Below, piece by piece: positions 63,277-64,000 of a stretch of 64,000 bases of DNA. The DNA lies in contig CAIQVJ010000048.1 in the NCBI GenBank assembly GCA_903875225.1, positions 62,001-126,000 on the forward strand. Direction: 5' to 3'. Below the pieces are notes generated by a model, which ran no database searches, was not told the origin of the DNA, and was given only the letters and a program-made list of their open reading frames with translations. The stretch's first letter is position 1. Each line of letters begins with the position of its first letter. The stretch is from an uncultured Pseudomonadota bacterium (GTDB taxonomy: Bacteria; Myxococcota_A; UBA796; SXON01). Position numbers and translations under genes: made by a program.

Positions 63277-64000
63277 CTACCCGACCATCCAGGTCTCGCG
63301 CCCGGTCACGAGCGCCTGCAGGTCGCCCTTCCCCTTCGCCGCCACGATCTCCTCCACCTGCGCGTTCATCTCGCGATCGAACGTCGGGCGTTCCTTGCGG
63401 TGAATCACGCCCATGGGAACGGGGAAGTCGGGGTAGTCCATCCGCGCGAGGATGGCACCCAGGAACGGGTCGGTCTCGTCGTGGACGAGGCAGTCATCGG
63501 CCGTGATCCCGGCGCCGATGTCCACCACGGTGGGGCGCATCCCGTTGAGCTTGATGCCCTTCTTCCCGCCAGCGAACACCATCGGCTTCCCGTGCTCGAG
63601 GAACAGGCAGCGCTCCTCGCGGATCGTCTTGTCCACGAGCTGGTCCCATGCCCCATCGTTGAAGATGTTGCAGTTCTGGTAGATCTCGACGAACGACGTG
63701 CCCCTGTGGTGGTACGCAGCCTTGAGCACGTCGCGCTGTTGAACGGTGAACACGTCCACGGACCGCGCAACGAAGCTCGCATCACAGCCGAGCGCAAACG
63801 CCAGCGGCAGCATCGGATGGTCCACAGAGCCGAACGGCGAGGACTTCGTCTTCTTGCCGGCCTCGGACGTGGGGCTGTACTGGCCCTTGGTGAGCCCGTA
63901 GATGCGGTTGTTGATGAGCAGGACCTGAACATCGACGTTGCGGCGGATCATGTGCGCGGTGTGGTTGCCACCGATGGAGAGCGCGTCGCCATCCCCCGTG
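63277..64000 (-). CDS. 2-oxoacid:ferredoxin oxidoreductase beta subunit, second copy (N-terminus beyond window)
   Basis: Frame continues past base 64000 (TGDGDALSIGGNHTAHMIRRNVDVQVLLINNRIYGLTKGQ). Confidence 0.92.
   Translation of the reverse strand, partial: TGDGDALSIGGNHTAHMIRRNVDVQVLLINNRIYGLTKGQYSPTSEAGKKTKSSPFGSVDHPMLPLAFALGCDASFVARSVDVFTVQQRDVLKAAYHHRGTSFVEIYQNCNIFNDGAWDQLVDKTIREERCLFLEHGKPMVFAGGKKGIKLNGMRPTVVDIGAGITADDCLVHDETDPFLGAILARMDYPDFPVPMGVIHRKERPTFDREMNAQVEEIVAAKGKGDLQALVTGRETWMVG

Overview
High-GC bacterial chromosomal window, Myxococcota/deltaproteobacterium-like by inference from protein style (Ser/Thr kinases, FHA, Cys-rich lipoproteins, a MYXO-CTERM-like tail). Most of it is housekeeping and energy metabolism. 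(1) 0-17 kb: TMTC-like membrane protein, FHA/TPR protein, GT2 glycosyltransferase, DUF547 protein, HDAC-like deacetylase, P-loop NTPase, a ubiquitin-like + 4TM + RING-like zinc-finger protein, DnaC-like ATPase, ABC-2-like permease, MlaD/MCE protein, UppP, acyl-CoA dehydrogenase. (2) 17-26 kb: more accessory, with a formylglycine-generating-enzyme-like lipoprotein carrying a (DT)n linker, tRNA-Arg(TCT), a pseudogene remnant, a large Ser/Thr kinase with FG-GAP-like repeats, and a decayed IS91-type transposase fragment. (3) 26-37.5 kb: a multi-TM Ser/Thr kinase and a translationally coupled korA-korB-nifJ-DHOD-like operon. (4) 37.8-42 kb: decaheme OmcA/MtrC-like lipoprotein cytochrome on a collagen-like (GXY)27 stalk, a parvulin-type PPIase lipoprotein and a Cys-rich protein. 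(5) 42-52.7 kb: cytochrome c-NnrU fusion and an 11-gene nuoABCDHIJKLMN operon with no nuoEFG. (6) 53.5-64 kb: groES-groEL, GH92 glycosidase, fatty acid hydroxylase/sterol desaturase, thiD, acyl-CoA synthetase, HMG-CoA reductase and a second korB-like gene cut by the window end. Best candidates for follow-up: the Ubl-4TM-RING-like protein, the collagen-stalked decaheme cytochrome, the start-codon-embedding hairpin at 40632-40663, the EFG-less complex I with an appended cytochrome-NnrU gene, and the tRNA-bounded decayed segment at 18.3-24.3 kb.
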